Source: Hymenobacter sediminicola (GTDB lineage: Bacteria; Bacteroidota; Bacteroidia; Cytophagales; Hymenobacteraceae). Taken from it: 64,000 bases of DNA. Under the pieces are notes generated by a model, which saw only the letters and a program-made list of their open reading frames with translations, made no database searches and had not been told where the DNA came from. A program made the translations under genes and the position numbers. The stretch lies in contig NZ_CP060202.1 of the NCBI RefSeq assembly GCF_014250515.1, positions 1,237,001 to 1,301,000 on the forward strand, written 5' to 3'. Of the stretch, positions 40,656-49,002 are shown piece by piece (within the stretch, counting starts at the first letter, position 1; every line of letters starts with the position of its first letter).

Positions 40656-43253
40656 TTACATGGGGTCGACATCGGTTACGAAGCGCGCCTGTTTGTAGTC
40701 CTTCTGGTCGCGGATGTTGTTGATGGCATCCAGAATATCGGCTTTGGCGGCTTTGAGTACTGTATGCTCCCGGCTAAGCTTGATGGTAATTTCCTGCAGG
40801 TAAAAATTGCGAATCCGGAAGATATAAGGCGCTTCGGGCCCTAGCACCGCCTCGCGGCCCAGCCGGGCCACAAGTTCGCCGGTAAGCAGAATAGCTGCCC
40901 GCTCGGCCAGTACTTGGTCCATGTGCTTCACCGTGAGCCGGATGATACGCATAAACGGCGGGTAGCCATGCTCGCGCCGCTGCGTAATCTCATACTCGTA
41001 GAATTCCAAGTAGTCGTTGCGCATCACCTTGTCGAAGATGACCTGCTGTGGGTCGGCAGTCTGGATGATGACCTTGCCTTTCTTGCCCTTGCGCCCGGCC
41101 CGCCCGCTCACCTGCACAAACATCTGGAAAGCCCGCTCGTGCGCCCGGAAATCGGGATAATGAATGATTGAGTCGGCGTTGATAATACCCACCAAACTTA
41201 CGTTGGCGAAATCCAGGCCCTTTGTCACCATCTGGGTGCCCACCAGCACGTTGGTAGTCTGCTGCTCGAAGTCGGAAATAATCTGTTGATAGGCGTTTTT
41301 GGCGCGCGTCGTGTCGAGGTCCATGCGCTGCACGTTGGCCTGGGGCAGCATCACCTTCAGGTCGTCCTCAATCTTCTCGGTGCCAAACCCCACGGTTTTG
41401 ACGTTACGCGAGCCGCAGGCTGGGCACTGCACCGGCATCCGGTCGTGGTGGCCGCAATAGTGGCAGCGCAACTCGTGGGCCTGCTTGTGGTAGCTCAGGC
41501 TCACAGCGCAGTTCGTGCACTTTGGAATCCAGCCGCAGTCAAGGCAGTTGATGAAAGGGGCATAGCCACGACGGTTCTGGAATAGAATTACCTGCTCCTT
41601 CTGGGCCAGCTTGCTTTCCATTTCGGCCATCAGCTCCGGCGTGAAATGGTTGAGCAGCGTTTTGCTTTCGCGGGCTTTGCGGGTGTCCACCAGCTCAATT
41701 TCCGGCAAACCGGCCTCGCCATAGCGCTTAGTGAGCGTCACGAGGCCATAGCGGCCGGCGCGGGTCTGGTAATAGGTTTCCACAGCTGGTGTGGCCGAGC
41801 CCAGCAGCGTTTTCGAGCCCTGGAAGTTGGCCATCATCAGGGCCACCTCGCGGGCATTGTAGCGCGGTGCCGGGTCGTACTGCTTGTAGCTCGACTCGTG
41901 CTCCTCATCCACAATGGTCAGGGCCAGATTATCAAAGGGCAGGAACACAGAGGACCGCACGCCCACTACCACTTGGAAGCGGCCCGAAAGCACGCCATTC
42001 CATACTTCCACCCGTTCGTTGTCGGAGAATTTGGAGTGGTACACGCCCAGCCGCGAGCCGAATACGCGCATCAGGCGGGTTACAATCTGGGCGGTGAGGG
42101 CAATTTCGGGCAGCAGATACAGCACCTGCCCGCCGCCGTCCAGCGCCTGCCTAATCAGCTCGATGTAGATTTCCGTTTTGCCCGCGCCCGTCACGCCGTG
42201 CAGCAGCACAATGTCCTTGGTCTGAAACTGGTCCAGAATGTCGTCATGAGCCGTCTGCTGCGCTTCGCTGAGCTTGAAGTGCATGTTAGCTTCCGTGGCA
42301 TCGTCCAGCGGAAAGCGCGACACAATCTGGTCGAACTGTTCCAGTACGCCGTTTTTAATGAGCGTATTGACAGCAGAAGGGGAGAGGTGCGGCGCCGACG
42401 TGAGGTAGGCTTTTTCGATACCTGCGTGGTTGGCGTGCTCGTTCTGGTACACGGGCACTTTCTGCAGGTAGCGCATCAGCACATCCAGCTGCTTGGCCTT
42501 GCTGGCCAGTTGCGCAAATAGGCCTTCCAGTGCTGCCTCTGCCACAAAATGGTGGGCCAGCCGCACTTTCTTCACCACTTTCGGCGAGTATTTATCGGCC
42601 AGATGCTCAAACAAGAAGATGACATCCTTGTGCATCAGGCTCTTGATGACCTTGTGAAAGGAGGCAATGCCGAGCACGTCGCCTACTTCCGTGAACGTCA
42701 TAGACTTGCCTTCTTCACCATCGAGCAACGTAGTTACTACTTTCTGCTCCTGCTCACTCAGTGGGTACCGGTCTGCTTCGTCGGTGTTCATCCACACGGG
42801 GTGCAGCTGGATGCGGCTTTCGGAATTAAGCTTGAGAGCGGCAGGCAGCGCGGCGTTTATAACCTCGCCCAGTGTGCATAGGTAATAGTCGGCCATCCAG
42901 CGGAAAAGCTTGAGCTGCGGCTGCGTTACTACCGGCGAGTCATCAATGAACTCCAGAATGTACTTGGCCTGGTAGTCTTTTGGCGGCGTTTCGTGCACAG
43001 CAGCCACAATGCAACTCAGAGTCCGTTTGGCCCCAAACTGCACAATCACGCGCCCGCCAATCACGACCTGGTCGTTCAGCTCGAAGGGCACGCGGTAGGT
43101 ATACAGCTTGGGCAGTGGCAGCGGCAGAATCACGTCGGCGAAGAGCGTGACACGGTCGGCGGCCGGCTCAGGCTGCGGTTGAACAAAGTCGAACGTAAGG
43201 CTCAAAAGGAAATCGGACTGGAAGCGAAAAGTAAAGATAGCACAGCGCGGCAC
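40656..43253 (-). CDS. priA: Primosomal protein N' (replication restart helicase)
   Basis: 3'-5' superfamily 2 helicase that reloads the replisome at stalled forks. Up to 865 residues with a GTG start at 43253; a TTG at 43205 is an alternative supported by a TATCTTTA promoter-like element between the two. Helicase motifs: VLLHGVTGAGKTEIYIELI (Walker A), TIVDEEHESSYKQ (DEEH box), LLGSATPAVETY. Between the RecA lobes are the zinc-binding Cys pairs CLDCGWIPKCTNC and CHYCGH/CPACGS. GTQMVTKGLDFANVSLVG and VSGRAGRKGKKG complete the set. Confidence 0.95.
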   Translation of the reverse strand: MPRCAIFTFRFQSDFLLSLTFDFVQPQPEPAADRVTLFADVILPLPLPKLYTYRVPFELNDQVVIGGRVIVQFGAKRTLSCIVAAVHETPPKDYQAKYILEFIDDSPVVTQPQLKLFRWMADYYLCTLGEVINAALPAALKLNSESRIQLHPVWMNTDEADRYPLSEQEQKVVTTLLDGEEGKSMTFTEVGDVLGIASFHKVIKSLMHKDVIFLFEHLADKYSPKVVKKVRLAHHFVAEAALEGLFAQLASKAKQLDVLMRYLQKVPVYQNEHANHAGIEKAYLTSAPHLSPSAVNTLIKNGVLEQFDQIVSRFPLDDATEANMHFKLSEAQQTAHDDILDQFQTKDIVLLHGVTGAGKTEIYIELIRQALDGGGQVLYLLPEIALTAQIVTRLMRVFGSRLGVYHSKFSDNERVEVWNGVLSGRFQVVVGVRSSVFLPFDNLALTIVDEEHESSYKQYDPAPRYNAREVALMMANFQGSKTLLGSATPAVETYYQTRAGRYGLVTLTKRYGEAGLPEIELVDTRKARESKTLLNHFTPELMAEMESKLAQKEQVILFQNRRGYAPFINCLDCGWIPKCTNCAVSLSYHKQAHELRCHYCGHHDRMPVQCPACGSRNVKTVGFGTEKIEDDLKVMLPQANVQRMDLDTTRAKNAYQQIISDFEQQTTNVLVGTQMVTKGLDFANVSLVGIINADSIIHYPDFRAHERAFQMFVQVSGRAGRKGKKGKVIIQTADPQQVIFDKVMRNDYLEFYEYEITQRREHGYPPFMRIIRLTVKHMDQVLAERAAILLTGELVARLGREAVLGPEAPYIFRIRNFYLQEITIKLSREHTVLKAAKADILDAINNIRDQKDYKQARFVTDVDPM

Positions 43254-43421
43254 TGGCTCCGCAGCCTCAGCGCAAGCAATGTGTGAAGGCTATATTAGGC
43301 CGTAAGCTTTGAAAACGTCCTGACGCGCTGTTGGACTGCACAAACGAAGTAAAACTCGCTGGCACAACAGTGAGTTGCAGGAACAAGCGCTGAGGTGGCA
43401 ACTGAATCTGACTTGAAAAAC

Positions 43422-43449
43422 AAAACCCGGCCGATTAGGGCCGGGTTTT
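43422..43449 (-). terminator. Intrinsic terminator after the GSCFA gene
   Basis: AAAACCCGGCC and GGCCGGGTTTT around a short loop, followed on the minus strand by GTTTTTC. Confidence 0.85.
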
Positions 43450-43459
43450 GAAAAATTAT

Positions 43460-45847
43460 TTACGCGTTTTCCGCAGGTGGGTCCGACGCTGCTGATTTCC
43501 GGCGTGGCGGCCGTTGCCGCTTGGGTGCTACAGGCTTTTCCACAGCGGGTTCTGCTGTAGTGGAGGTAGTAGCAGCTGACTTACGTGGCTTTTTCGCTGG
43601 TGCAGCCGCCACAACGGGTGTTTGCGCGCCCGGAACATCGGCTTTAGGCTTCGCTCGGGACTTGCGAGCTGGCGGTATTGGCGCTGCCAGAGGTGGGGTG
43701 GCTTCTGCAAGAGCAGGAACTGCCGCTGCCAATGGAGCTGCTTTGGATGTAGCCGCCGCCCGCCGCGGTTTGTTTGCTGGCTTCGCTGGCGTTACAGCCA
43801 CTGGTTCCGATGCTGCTTCAACGGAAACTACGTCCGTTGTAGCTGCAGGTGTAGCAGGCTTGGTCTGCGAGCGGGCAGGCCGGTCAGCACGAGTTGCTTT
43901 GCCAGTAGCGCTCAACTGCCCGGATGCTCCTGTGCCTTTCGTGTCTGGTATGGATGAAGTGCCTGAAGCCGCAGAAGCTGCTGACGATACTGCGGGTGCT
44001 ACTGCTTCCGCTACGGGTGGAGTAGGTAAAGCCGACGTATCAGCCTGCTCAGGAGTGGACGCGTCGCTATTGTATAAAGGTTTTGTGCGCGAAGAAGCAC
44101 GGTGCGGCTTGCGTAAAGCAGCAGCACGTTTCTCGCTAGCAGAGCGGCCTGTGCGCTCCGGCCGTCGGTTGTGGCCGGCTTCGGGGCTGAGACTGTCATC
44201 AGTCATTCCACCTGCCGAAGGCACTGCTGGATAAGAATCAGCAGATGCCGGCTGTGGTTCCGAAGGTGTGGCTTGCTGAAAATCAGTTGCCTCTGGCTCC
44301 GGATGTGTCGATTCCGGTTCGGCCAGAACGTTCTGTTCTCCCGATGGTATGTCGGCTGAACGCCGGCCCCGGCCACCTCGACGGGAATTGCGCTTGCGCC
44401 GTTCCATAGCCGTTTGCAGCGGCAGATCTGAGTTGGCTGAAATAACAACGGCTGGCGCTTCCGGTAGCACCACAGGAGTTTCTGGTCCAATTGTGTCAGT
44501 TGCAGGCACTGATAAGGAAACTGCGTCCTCAGCCTCTAATGCAGCAGTTTCGGCGGCTAGGCGGGCAGCGTGCTTCTTCTTGTTACGCTTGGCGCCTCCG
44601 CGGCTACGACGCTTTTTCTTCGCTGGTGCAACCTCATCAAGGAGCTCTGCGGTTTCAGCCTCAGCAGACGCGTACACATCCTCAGATTCAGCTTCTGCTG
44701 GTTCAGAAATCGACTCAAACTCTTCGTATTCCTCGATTTCCTCAGCTACTTCTTCTGGTTTCTGCACTACTGTAGCGCGGCGAGGAGCAGGCATATAGAC
44801 TTCAGCGTCTTCACCTATATCTATCCGTTCCTCATTGTCCTCCACTTCAGGTTCTGCCTGCTTGGGTTCCGGCAAGCTCTCAATCTGGCGGCGTACGTCC
44901 AGAATCTCCATACGCACATCGGCTTGAGCCGAAAGGCGCTCCAGTTTTTCCAGTGTATTCTCCAGAAACTGCCGATGCTCCGGAGATGCTAAGTGTAGGG
45001 GCCGGTGTTGTAAGGCCAAACGTATAGTCTCCCACTCTTTGCGGAAGCGGCCAAAACCTGCATCGAAGTAGGTGCGCGCAAACCGTTCCCAGATGTAGTC
45101 TTCCGCTACTTTCGAAGGATGCAGCATGTCCTCGGCGTAGAAGCGGTAATCCCGCAAATCGTCAAGTAGCAGTTCATAGGCCGGAAAATATGACACATCT
45201 GGCAGCAGCTCGCTGAGGTAGTGGCAGGCCACACGCAGCACCGATTTGCTTACGGCATTCAGTGGCAGCGTATCCTTTACGTGCCGCACCGGACTAACAG
45301 TAAGCACAAAGCGCAGCTTAGGATTGCGCAACCGCAGGTAGGCATGGGTTTCTGCTACCGCATTGATAATCTCATCCGGAGTGAGCAGTTCTTTGTCGAA
45401 CTTCTCAGCCGGTACTTTGTGGCAATTGCTGACCAACTCCCCGGTTTCTTTGAGACGGTGCACCCAAGCGGTGCCCAGCGTGAGTACCACTACATCAGCA
45501 GTGGCCAGAAAAACGCCTGTGTCACGAATAAGCTGCTGTACCTGCTGTAGCAGGTCTACCGGCGAGTCAGCACCTACAGTAGCGTGCAAATCATAGCTCT
45601 GCCAGCGGCCCCGGGCCTCCACTAGGTGCTGTTGCCAATCCATGTCTTCGCCGGCCGCGGCCCGCAACAAGCGGCAAGCCAGCACCGGGTTGAAGACCGT
45701 ACCAAAAGGATTAACCAGTGTATGAACCTTATCAGAAGCTAAGCGGCTACCAATACTGTCCGAAAAGCAAGAGCCTATCGTCAGTACTCGCGCCGAAAGC
45801 GGTAACTGTTGCGGATGCGGGACAAGCGGTAATTCAGTACGAAACAT
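43460..45847 (-). CDS. GSCFA-domain protein with long disordered basic tail
   Basis: A 795-residue product from the ATG at 45847. The first about 320 residues are the GSCFA domain, an SGNH-like fold common in Bacteroidota, with the name-giving motif VLTIGSCFSDSIG (G25-A30 region) and VVLTLGTAWVHRL. From about residue 330 the sequence becomes low-complexity: acidic patches (EVAEEIEEYEEFESISEPAE), two basic islands (KKKRRSRGGAKRNKKKH and ERRKRNSRRGGRGRRS) and a long Ala/Pro/Thr/Lys region rich in AxxPxxK repeats up to the C-terminus. The tail looks like an RNA- or DNA-binding disordered region. Function unknown. Confidence 0.85.
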   Translation of the reverse strand: MFRTELPLVPHPQQLPLSARVLTIGSCFSDSIGSRLASDKVHTLVNPFGTVFNPVLACRLLRAAAGEDMDWQQHLVEARGRWQSYDLHATVGADSPVDLLQQVQQLIRDTGVFLATADVVVLTLGTAWVHRLKETGELVSNCHKVPAEKFDKELLTPDEIINAVAETHAYLRLRNPKLRFVLTVSPVRHVKDTLPLNAVSKSVLRVACHYLSELLPDVSYFPAYELLLDDLRDYRFYAEDMLHPSKVAEDYIWERFARTYFDAGFGRFRKEWETIRLALQHRPLHLASPEHRQFLENTLEKLERLSAQADVRMEILDVRRQIESLPEPKQAEPEVEDNEERIDIGEDAEVYMPAPRRATVVQKPEEVAEEIEEYEEFESISEPAEAESEDVYASAEAETAELLDEVAPAKKKRRSRGGAKRNKKKHAARLAAETAALEAEDAVSLSVPATDTIGPETPVVLPEAPAVVISANSDLPLQTAMERRKRNSRRGGRGRRSADIPSGEQNVLAEPESTHPEPEATDFQQATPSEPQPASADSYPAVPSAGGMTDDSLSPEAGHNRRPERTGRSASEKRAAALRKPHRASSRTKPLYNSDASTPEQADTSALPTPPVAEAVAPAVSSAASAASGTSSIPDTKGTGASGQLSATGKATRADRPARSQTKPATPAATTDVVSVEAASEPVAVTPAKPANKPRRAAATSKAAPLAAAVPALAEATPPLAAPIPPARKSRAKPKADVPGAQTPVVAAAPAKKPRKSAATTSTTAEPAVEKPVAPKRQRPPRRKSAASDPPAENA

Positions 45848-45912
45848 TACTAGAAGATAGGGCCGAAACTGGGCCAACGGACAGGCAACCTACTCAACAT
45901 CGTTGGTTCAAC

Positions 45913-45920
45913 CAAACGTA
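45913..45920 (-). promoter_or_regulatory. -7 promoter element for the GSCFA gene
   Basis: Minus strand TACGTTTG, about 65 bases before the ATG at 45847; -33 not clear. Confidence 0.4.
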
Positions 45921-45973
45921 CGCGAAATAGCACCTCATTCCGGAGATACGAGTAAATGACTGCCACAGGATTA

Positions 45974-46009
45974 AAAAAAAGGCCCGGCTGCGCAAACAGC
46001 CGGGCCTTT
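45974..46009 (-). terminator. Intrinsic terminator of the rpsF-rpsR-rplI operon
   Basis: AAAGGCCCGGCTG and CAGCCGGGCCTTT form a perfect 13-base stem, followed on the minus strand by a run of T. Confidence 0.92.
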
Positions 46010-46025
46010 CCAGAAGCGTAGTTGC

Positions 46026-46469
46026 TTATTCAGCTACTACGTTGAAACGCACTTTGTGCTTCACCTCACGGTGCAGGTCCACAGTAGCGGTGTATTCACC
46101 AGCCGAACTGGGATCCTGGTCGAACGACAGGCGCTTGCGCTCCACGTCAATACCTTTTGCTTTCAGAGCATCAGCCAGCTGCAGCGTGGTTACGCGGCCG
46201 AAAATTTTGCCGCTCTCACCTACTTTAGCTGGGATATCCAGTACTACATCACCGATTTTGTCAGCTACTGCCTGCGCATCAGCTTTCACTTTGTCGGCTT
46301 TGTGCGCAGCCTGACGAATGTTCTCGGCTACAATTTTCTTGTTCGATTTGTCGGCTAGTACAGCCAGACCCTGCGGGAGCAGGTAGTTGCGACCGAAGCC
46401 GGGCTTCACCGTTACGGTGTCGTTCTTGTAGCCCAGGCCCTTTACGTCGTCTTTCAGAATTACTTCCAT
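46026..46469 (-). CDS. rplI: 50S ribosomal protein bL9
   Basis: Large-subunit protein with an N-terminal 23S rRNA-binding domain and long connecting helix. The 147-residue product starts MEVILKDDVKGLGYKND and has the family signature KPGFGRNYLLPQGLA; the middle AENIRQAAHKADKVKADAQA is the helix, and the C-terminal domain follows. It is the last gene of the rpsF-rpsR-rplI operon. Confidence 0.97.
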   Translation of the reverse strand: MEVILKDDVKGLGYKNDTVTVKPGFGRNYLLPQGLAVLADKSNKKIVAENIRQAAHKADKVKADAQAVADKIGDVVLDIPAKVGESGKIFGRVTTLQLADALKAKGIDVERKRLSFDQDPSSAGEYTATVDLHREVKHKVRFNVVAE

Positions 46470-46490
46470 ATCAGTACTACGGTTGGGGGG

Positions 46491-46742
46491 TTACTTCAGC
46501 GAGTCGGTTACATAAGGCATCAGCGCCAGGTGGCGGGCTTTGGCCACGGCCTGTGCCACTTTGCGCTGGAACTTGAGGCTGGTACCCGTGATACGGCGGG
46601 GCAAAATGCGGCCCTGCTCGTTCACGAACTTCAGCAGGAAGTTCGGATCCTTGTAATCAACGTACTTAATGCCGTTTTTCTTGAAGCGGCAATACTTTTT
46701 GCGGGTATCCTGTTTGTGGATACGTTCGTTGGCGAGACTCAT
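46491..46742 (-). CDS. rpsR: 30S ribosomal protein bS18
   Basis: Small-subunit platform protein that pairs with bS6. The 83-residue product from the ATG at 46742 (MSLANERIHKQDTRKKYCRF) is the usual size; the frame also reaches 46763, overlapping rpsF by eight bases, but that adds a non-family leader. Family motifs YVDYKDPNFLLKFVNEQGRI and PRRITGTSLKFQRKVAQAVA are present. Confidence 0.95.
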   Translation of the reverse strand: MSLANERIHKQDTRKKYCRFKKNGIKYVDYKDPNFLLKFVNEQGRILPRRITGTSLKFQRKVAQAVAKARHLALMPYVTDSLK

Positions 46743-46755
46743 CTTCTTAGGCTTA

Positions 46756-47127
46756 CTAGGCAACGGCTTCCGATTGTTTAGCTTTCTGCTGGTTCATTTC
46801 GCCTTTACGGCGACGCTCACCGTAGGCTACGGCGTGCTTGTCCAGAACGGTGGTCAGGAAGCGGATGATACGTTCGTCACGACGGAACGCAAGCTCCAGC
46901 GTGTCTACAATGTTGCCCGTGCCAGTGAACTCCACAAGGAAGTAATAGCCGGTGTTTTTCTTCTGAATCGGGTACGCCAATTTCTTGAGGCCCCAAGCTT
47001 CAGTGTTGATGATGTCGGCGCTATTTTCCTTAAGCACCTGCGAGAACTTCTCGACCGTCTCTTGCACTTGGCTCTCGTTCAGAACGGGAGTCAAAATGAA
47101 GACCGTCTCGTAATTTCTGACTTCCAT
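46756..47127 (-). CDS. rpsF: 30S ribosomal protein bS6
   Basis: Small-subunit platform protein forming a dimer with bS18. The 123-residue product has the conserved N-terminus NYETVFILTPVLNESQVQET, WGLKKLAYPIQKKNTGYY and FRRDERIIRFLTT. The C-terminal extension is short and Lys/Glu-rich. No ssb gene lies between it and rpsR, unlike Firmicutes. It is the first gene of its operon. Confidence 0.97.
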   Translation of the reverse strand: MEVRNYETVFILTPVLNESQVQETVEKFSQVLKENSADIINTEAWGLKKLAYPIQKKNTGYYFLVEFTGTGNIVDTLELAFRRDERIIRFLTTVLDKHAVAYGERRRKGEMNQQKAKQSEAVA

Positions 47128-47172
47128 TACGACGGGGTGAAAATTATTGTGTGAAAAAACTCAATGAGCCGG

Positions 47173-47180
47173 CAAAGATA
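47173..47180 (-). promoter_or_regulatory. -7 promoter element of the rpsF operon
   Basis: Minus strand TATCTTTG, a perfect TAnnTTTG, 45 bases before the rpsF ATG. No clear -33. The surrounding 384-base gap to actA otherwise holds only the act promoter. Confidence 0.55.
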
Positions 47181-47432
47181 CGATTTTTCTCCTGTGCACC
47201 ACACGGCCTAGCTATAAATAGATAGAATATAGTAGCAGGTAAGAACTTGGCTCTCAATCAGCAAAACCTAGTACTATTAGGAGTGGTTGCTTTATAAAGC
47301 AATAAAATCAGTAGTTGATGGAAGCAGCAAATGGGTATCGTTGCAGGACAGCACTATGCTGAGCAGCAGTCGTCGCTTGATTTTAGAATGTTTCTAAGCA
47401 AGGCCAAATGGGCGAAAATTAGCCCAAGCGGG

Positions 47433-47463
47433 TTTGTTCTCTGGGTTTCCCAACCTACATTTG
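47433..47463 (+). promoter_or_regulatory. Promoter of the act (ACIII) operon
   Basis: TTTG at 47433-47436 and TACATTTG at 47456-47463 are separated by exactly 19 bases, matching the Bacteroidota sigma-ABfr consensus on both elements. It lies about 48 bases before the actA ATG and is the best promoter match in the window. Confidence 0.75.
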
Positions 47464-47511
47464 TGGCCTTGAAGCACCCCCCGCGTTTCTTTTTTTCAGT
47501 CAACCTGTGCT

Positions 47512-48852
47512 ATGAATAGCATCCGACTTCGTCCCCTTTCCCGCCTCTTTCTTGCTCTCTTCCTGACGTTTGCTGCCGTTGGCAACACTTCGGCTCAGGA
47601 CGTGGGAGCGGCTCCTGCTGTGAGCAAAGAAGGTGTGGTACCCGGCGCTACGGCTGCCGCCACTCCCGCCACGGCGGCCGCTCCTGCCGCTGGCGGTGGC
47701 GACGCCGCTGCCATTGCCGCTGGTGATGCCTTATTTAAAGGCAACTGCGCCCAGTGCCATGCCATCAATGATGTGGTGGTAGGCCCGGCACTGGCTGGCA
47801 TCACTAAGCGCCGCCCGGTTTCTTGGCTGATTCCGTGGATCAAGAACTCCAGCAAAGTAGTAGCCAGCGGCGACGAGTACGCCGTGAAAATCTACAACCA
47901 GTACCAAAAGCAGCAGATGCCCAGCTTCCAGCTGAGCGACACGGAGATTAACTCCATTCTGGCGTATGTAACGGCTGAAGAAGGCAAGATTGTAGGCCCT
48001 CCTGGTGCTGATACTGGCATTAAGCCTGCTGATGGCGCAAACGCTGCCGTAGATGGTACTGCCGGTGGTGATGCCAAGTACATGGACATCCTGCTCATCG
48101 TGCTGGTTGTGGTGCTGATTGTGCTGGTGGTGACGCTGGTTATCATTGCCAACATCATGAAGGACGTGCTGCGTGGCCGCAAGGACCTCGACGGCCGTGA
48201 TATAGAAGTGCTGGAAACCCGTACCGACTGGACCCGTCTGTATAAGTCGCCGGTTCTGCGCGGTATTGCTGGCGTGGTGTTCGTGCTGGCGGTGCTCTAT
48301 ACCTCGGTGCAGGGCGCTATGGGCGTGGGCCTGCAGCAGGGTTACCAGCCTACCCAGCCGATTGCCTTCTCGCACAAACTGCACGCTGGCGAAAACCAGA
48401 TCAACTGCGCCTACTGCCATACCTCGGTATACAAGAGCAAGTCGGCTAACATCCCTTCGGCCAACATCTGTATGAACTGCCACTCGCAGATCAAGACAGA
48501 GTCGCCGGAAATCAAGAAAATCTACCGTGCAATTGAGCGTAAGCAGCCCATTCAGTGGGTGCGCGTGCACAATCTGCCCGACTTGGCGTATTTCAACCAC
48601 TCGCAGCATACCCAAGTAGGTGGCATCGAGTGCCAGACTTGCCACGGCCCTATCCAGAACATGGAAGTGGTGTACCAGTATTCGCCGCTCACGATGGGCT
48701 GGTGCATCAACTGCCACCGCGAAACGCCGCTCAACACGAAAGGAAACGGCTACTACAATAACCTCGTGAAGCTGCACGACAGCGCCAACGGTGCTGCACC
48801 GTTTACGGTATCGTCGAACGGCGGCACGGAGTGCTCGAAGTGCCACTACTAA
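47512..48852 (+). CDS. actA: ACIII multiheme cytochrome c subunit ActA
   Basis: Electron-transfer subunit of alternative complex III, which oxidises quinol and passes electrons to cytochrome c or oxidase. The 446-residue product has a signal peptide, an Ala-rich linker, one class I-type cytochrome c domain (CAQCH at 79), membrane segments at about 193-215 and 247-265, and a pentaheme part with CAYCH (299), CMNCH (320), CQTCH (374), CINCH (398) and CSKCH (441). That gives six CxxCH sites; the first belongs to an N-terminal domain in addition to the usual pentaheme. First gene of the operon. Confidence 0.93.
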   Translation: MNSIRLRPLSRLFLALFLTFAAVGNTSAQDVGAAPAVSKEGVVPGATAAATPATAAAPAAGGGDAAAIAAGDALFKGNCAQCHAINDVVVGPALAGITKRRPVSWLIPWIKNSSKVVASGDEYAVKIYNQYQKQQMPSFQLSDTEINSILAYVTAEEGKIVGPPGADTGIKPADGANAAVDGTAGGDAKYMDILLIVLVVVLIVLVVTLVIIANIMKDVLRGRKDLDGRDIEVLETRTDWTRLYKSPVLRGIAGVVFVLAVLYTSVQGAMGVGLQQGYQPTQPIAFSHKLHAGENQINCAYCHTSVYKSKSANIPSANICMNCHSQIKTESPEIKKIYRAIERKQPIQWVRVHNLPDLAYFNHSQHTQVGGIECQTCHGPIQNMEVVYQYSPLTMGWCINCHRETPLNTKGNGYYNNLVKLHDSANGAAPFTVSSNGGTECSKCHY

Positions 48853-48859
48853 CCATATA

Positions 48860-48981
48860 GGGTCTTGAAAGGCCGGCACTCAGACCACTTGCTGACGCCG
48901 GCCTCTCAAGACCCCAACCCTTTAAAAGCATACTTAGAGACTAGTTGGAATATCAGAATCCGACGTCCCTAAGTCTCTGAG
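48860..48981 (+). repeat. Stem-loops between actA and actB
   Basis: GGGTCTTGAAAGGCCGGC (48860-48877) pairs with 48897-48914 over 18 positions with one mismatch; a second weaker pair is CTTAGAGAC (48933-48941) with GTCTCTGAG (48973-48981). No T-run follows either, so these look like message-stabilising or attenuating hairpins, not full terminators. Confidence 0.6.
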
Positions 48982-49002
48982 ACCCTAAGTTCCAAAAACA
49001 CG

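Noticed and set aside
41646-42521. 291-codon plus-strand frame opposite priA
   Set aside because: Antisense to helicase motifs of priA; composition is typical of a shadow frame.
43521-44234. 237-codon Gly/Ala-rich plus-strand frame opposite the GSCFA tail
   Set aside because: Arises from the low-complexity Ala/Pro tail of the real minus-strand gene.
47731-48879. 382-codon minus-strand frame opposite actA
   Set aside because: The plus strand has six CxxCH motifs and membrane helices; the minus frame has no pattern.
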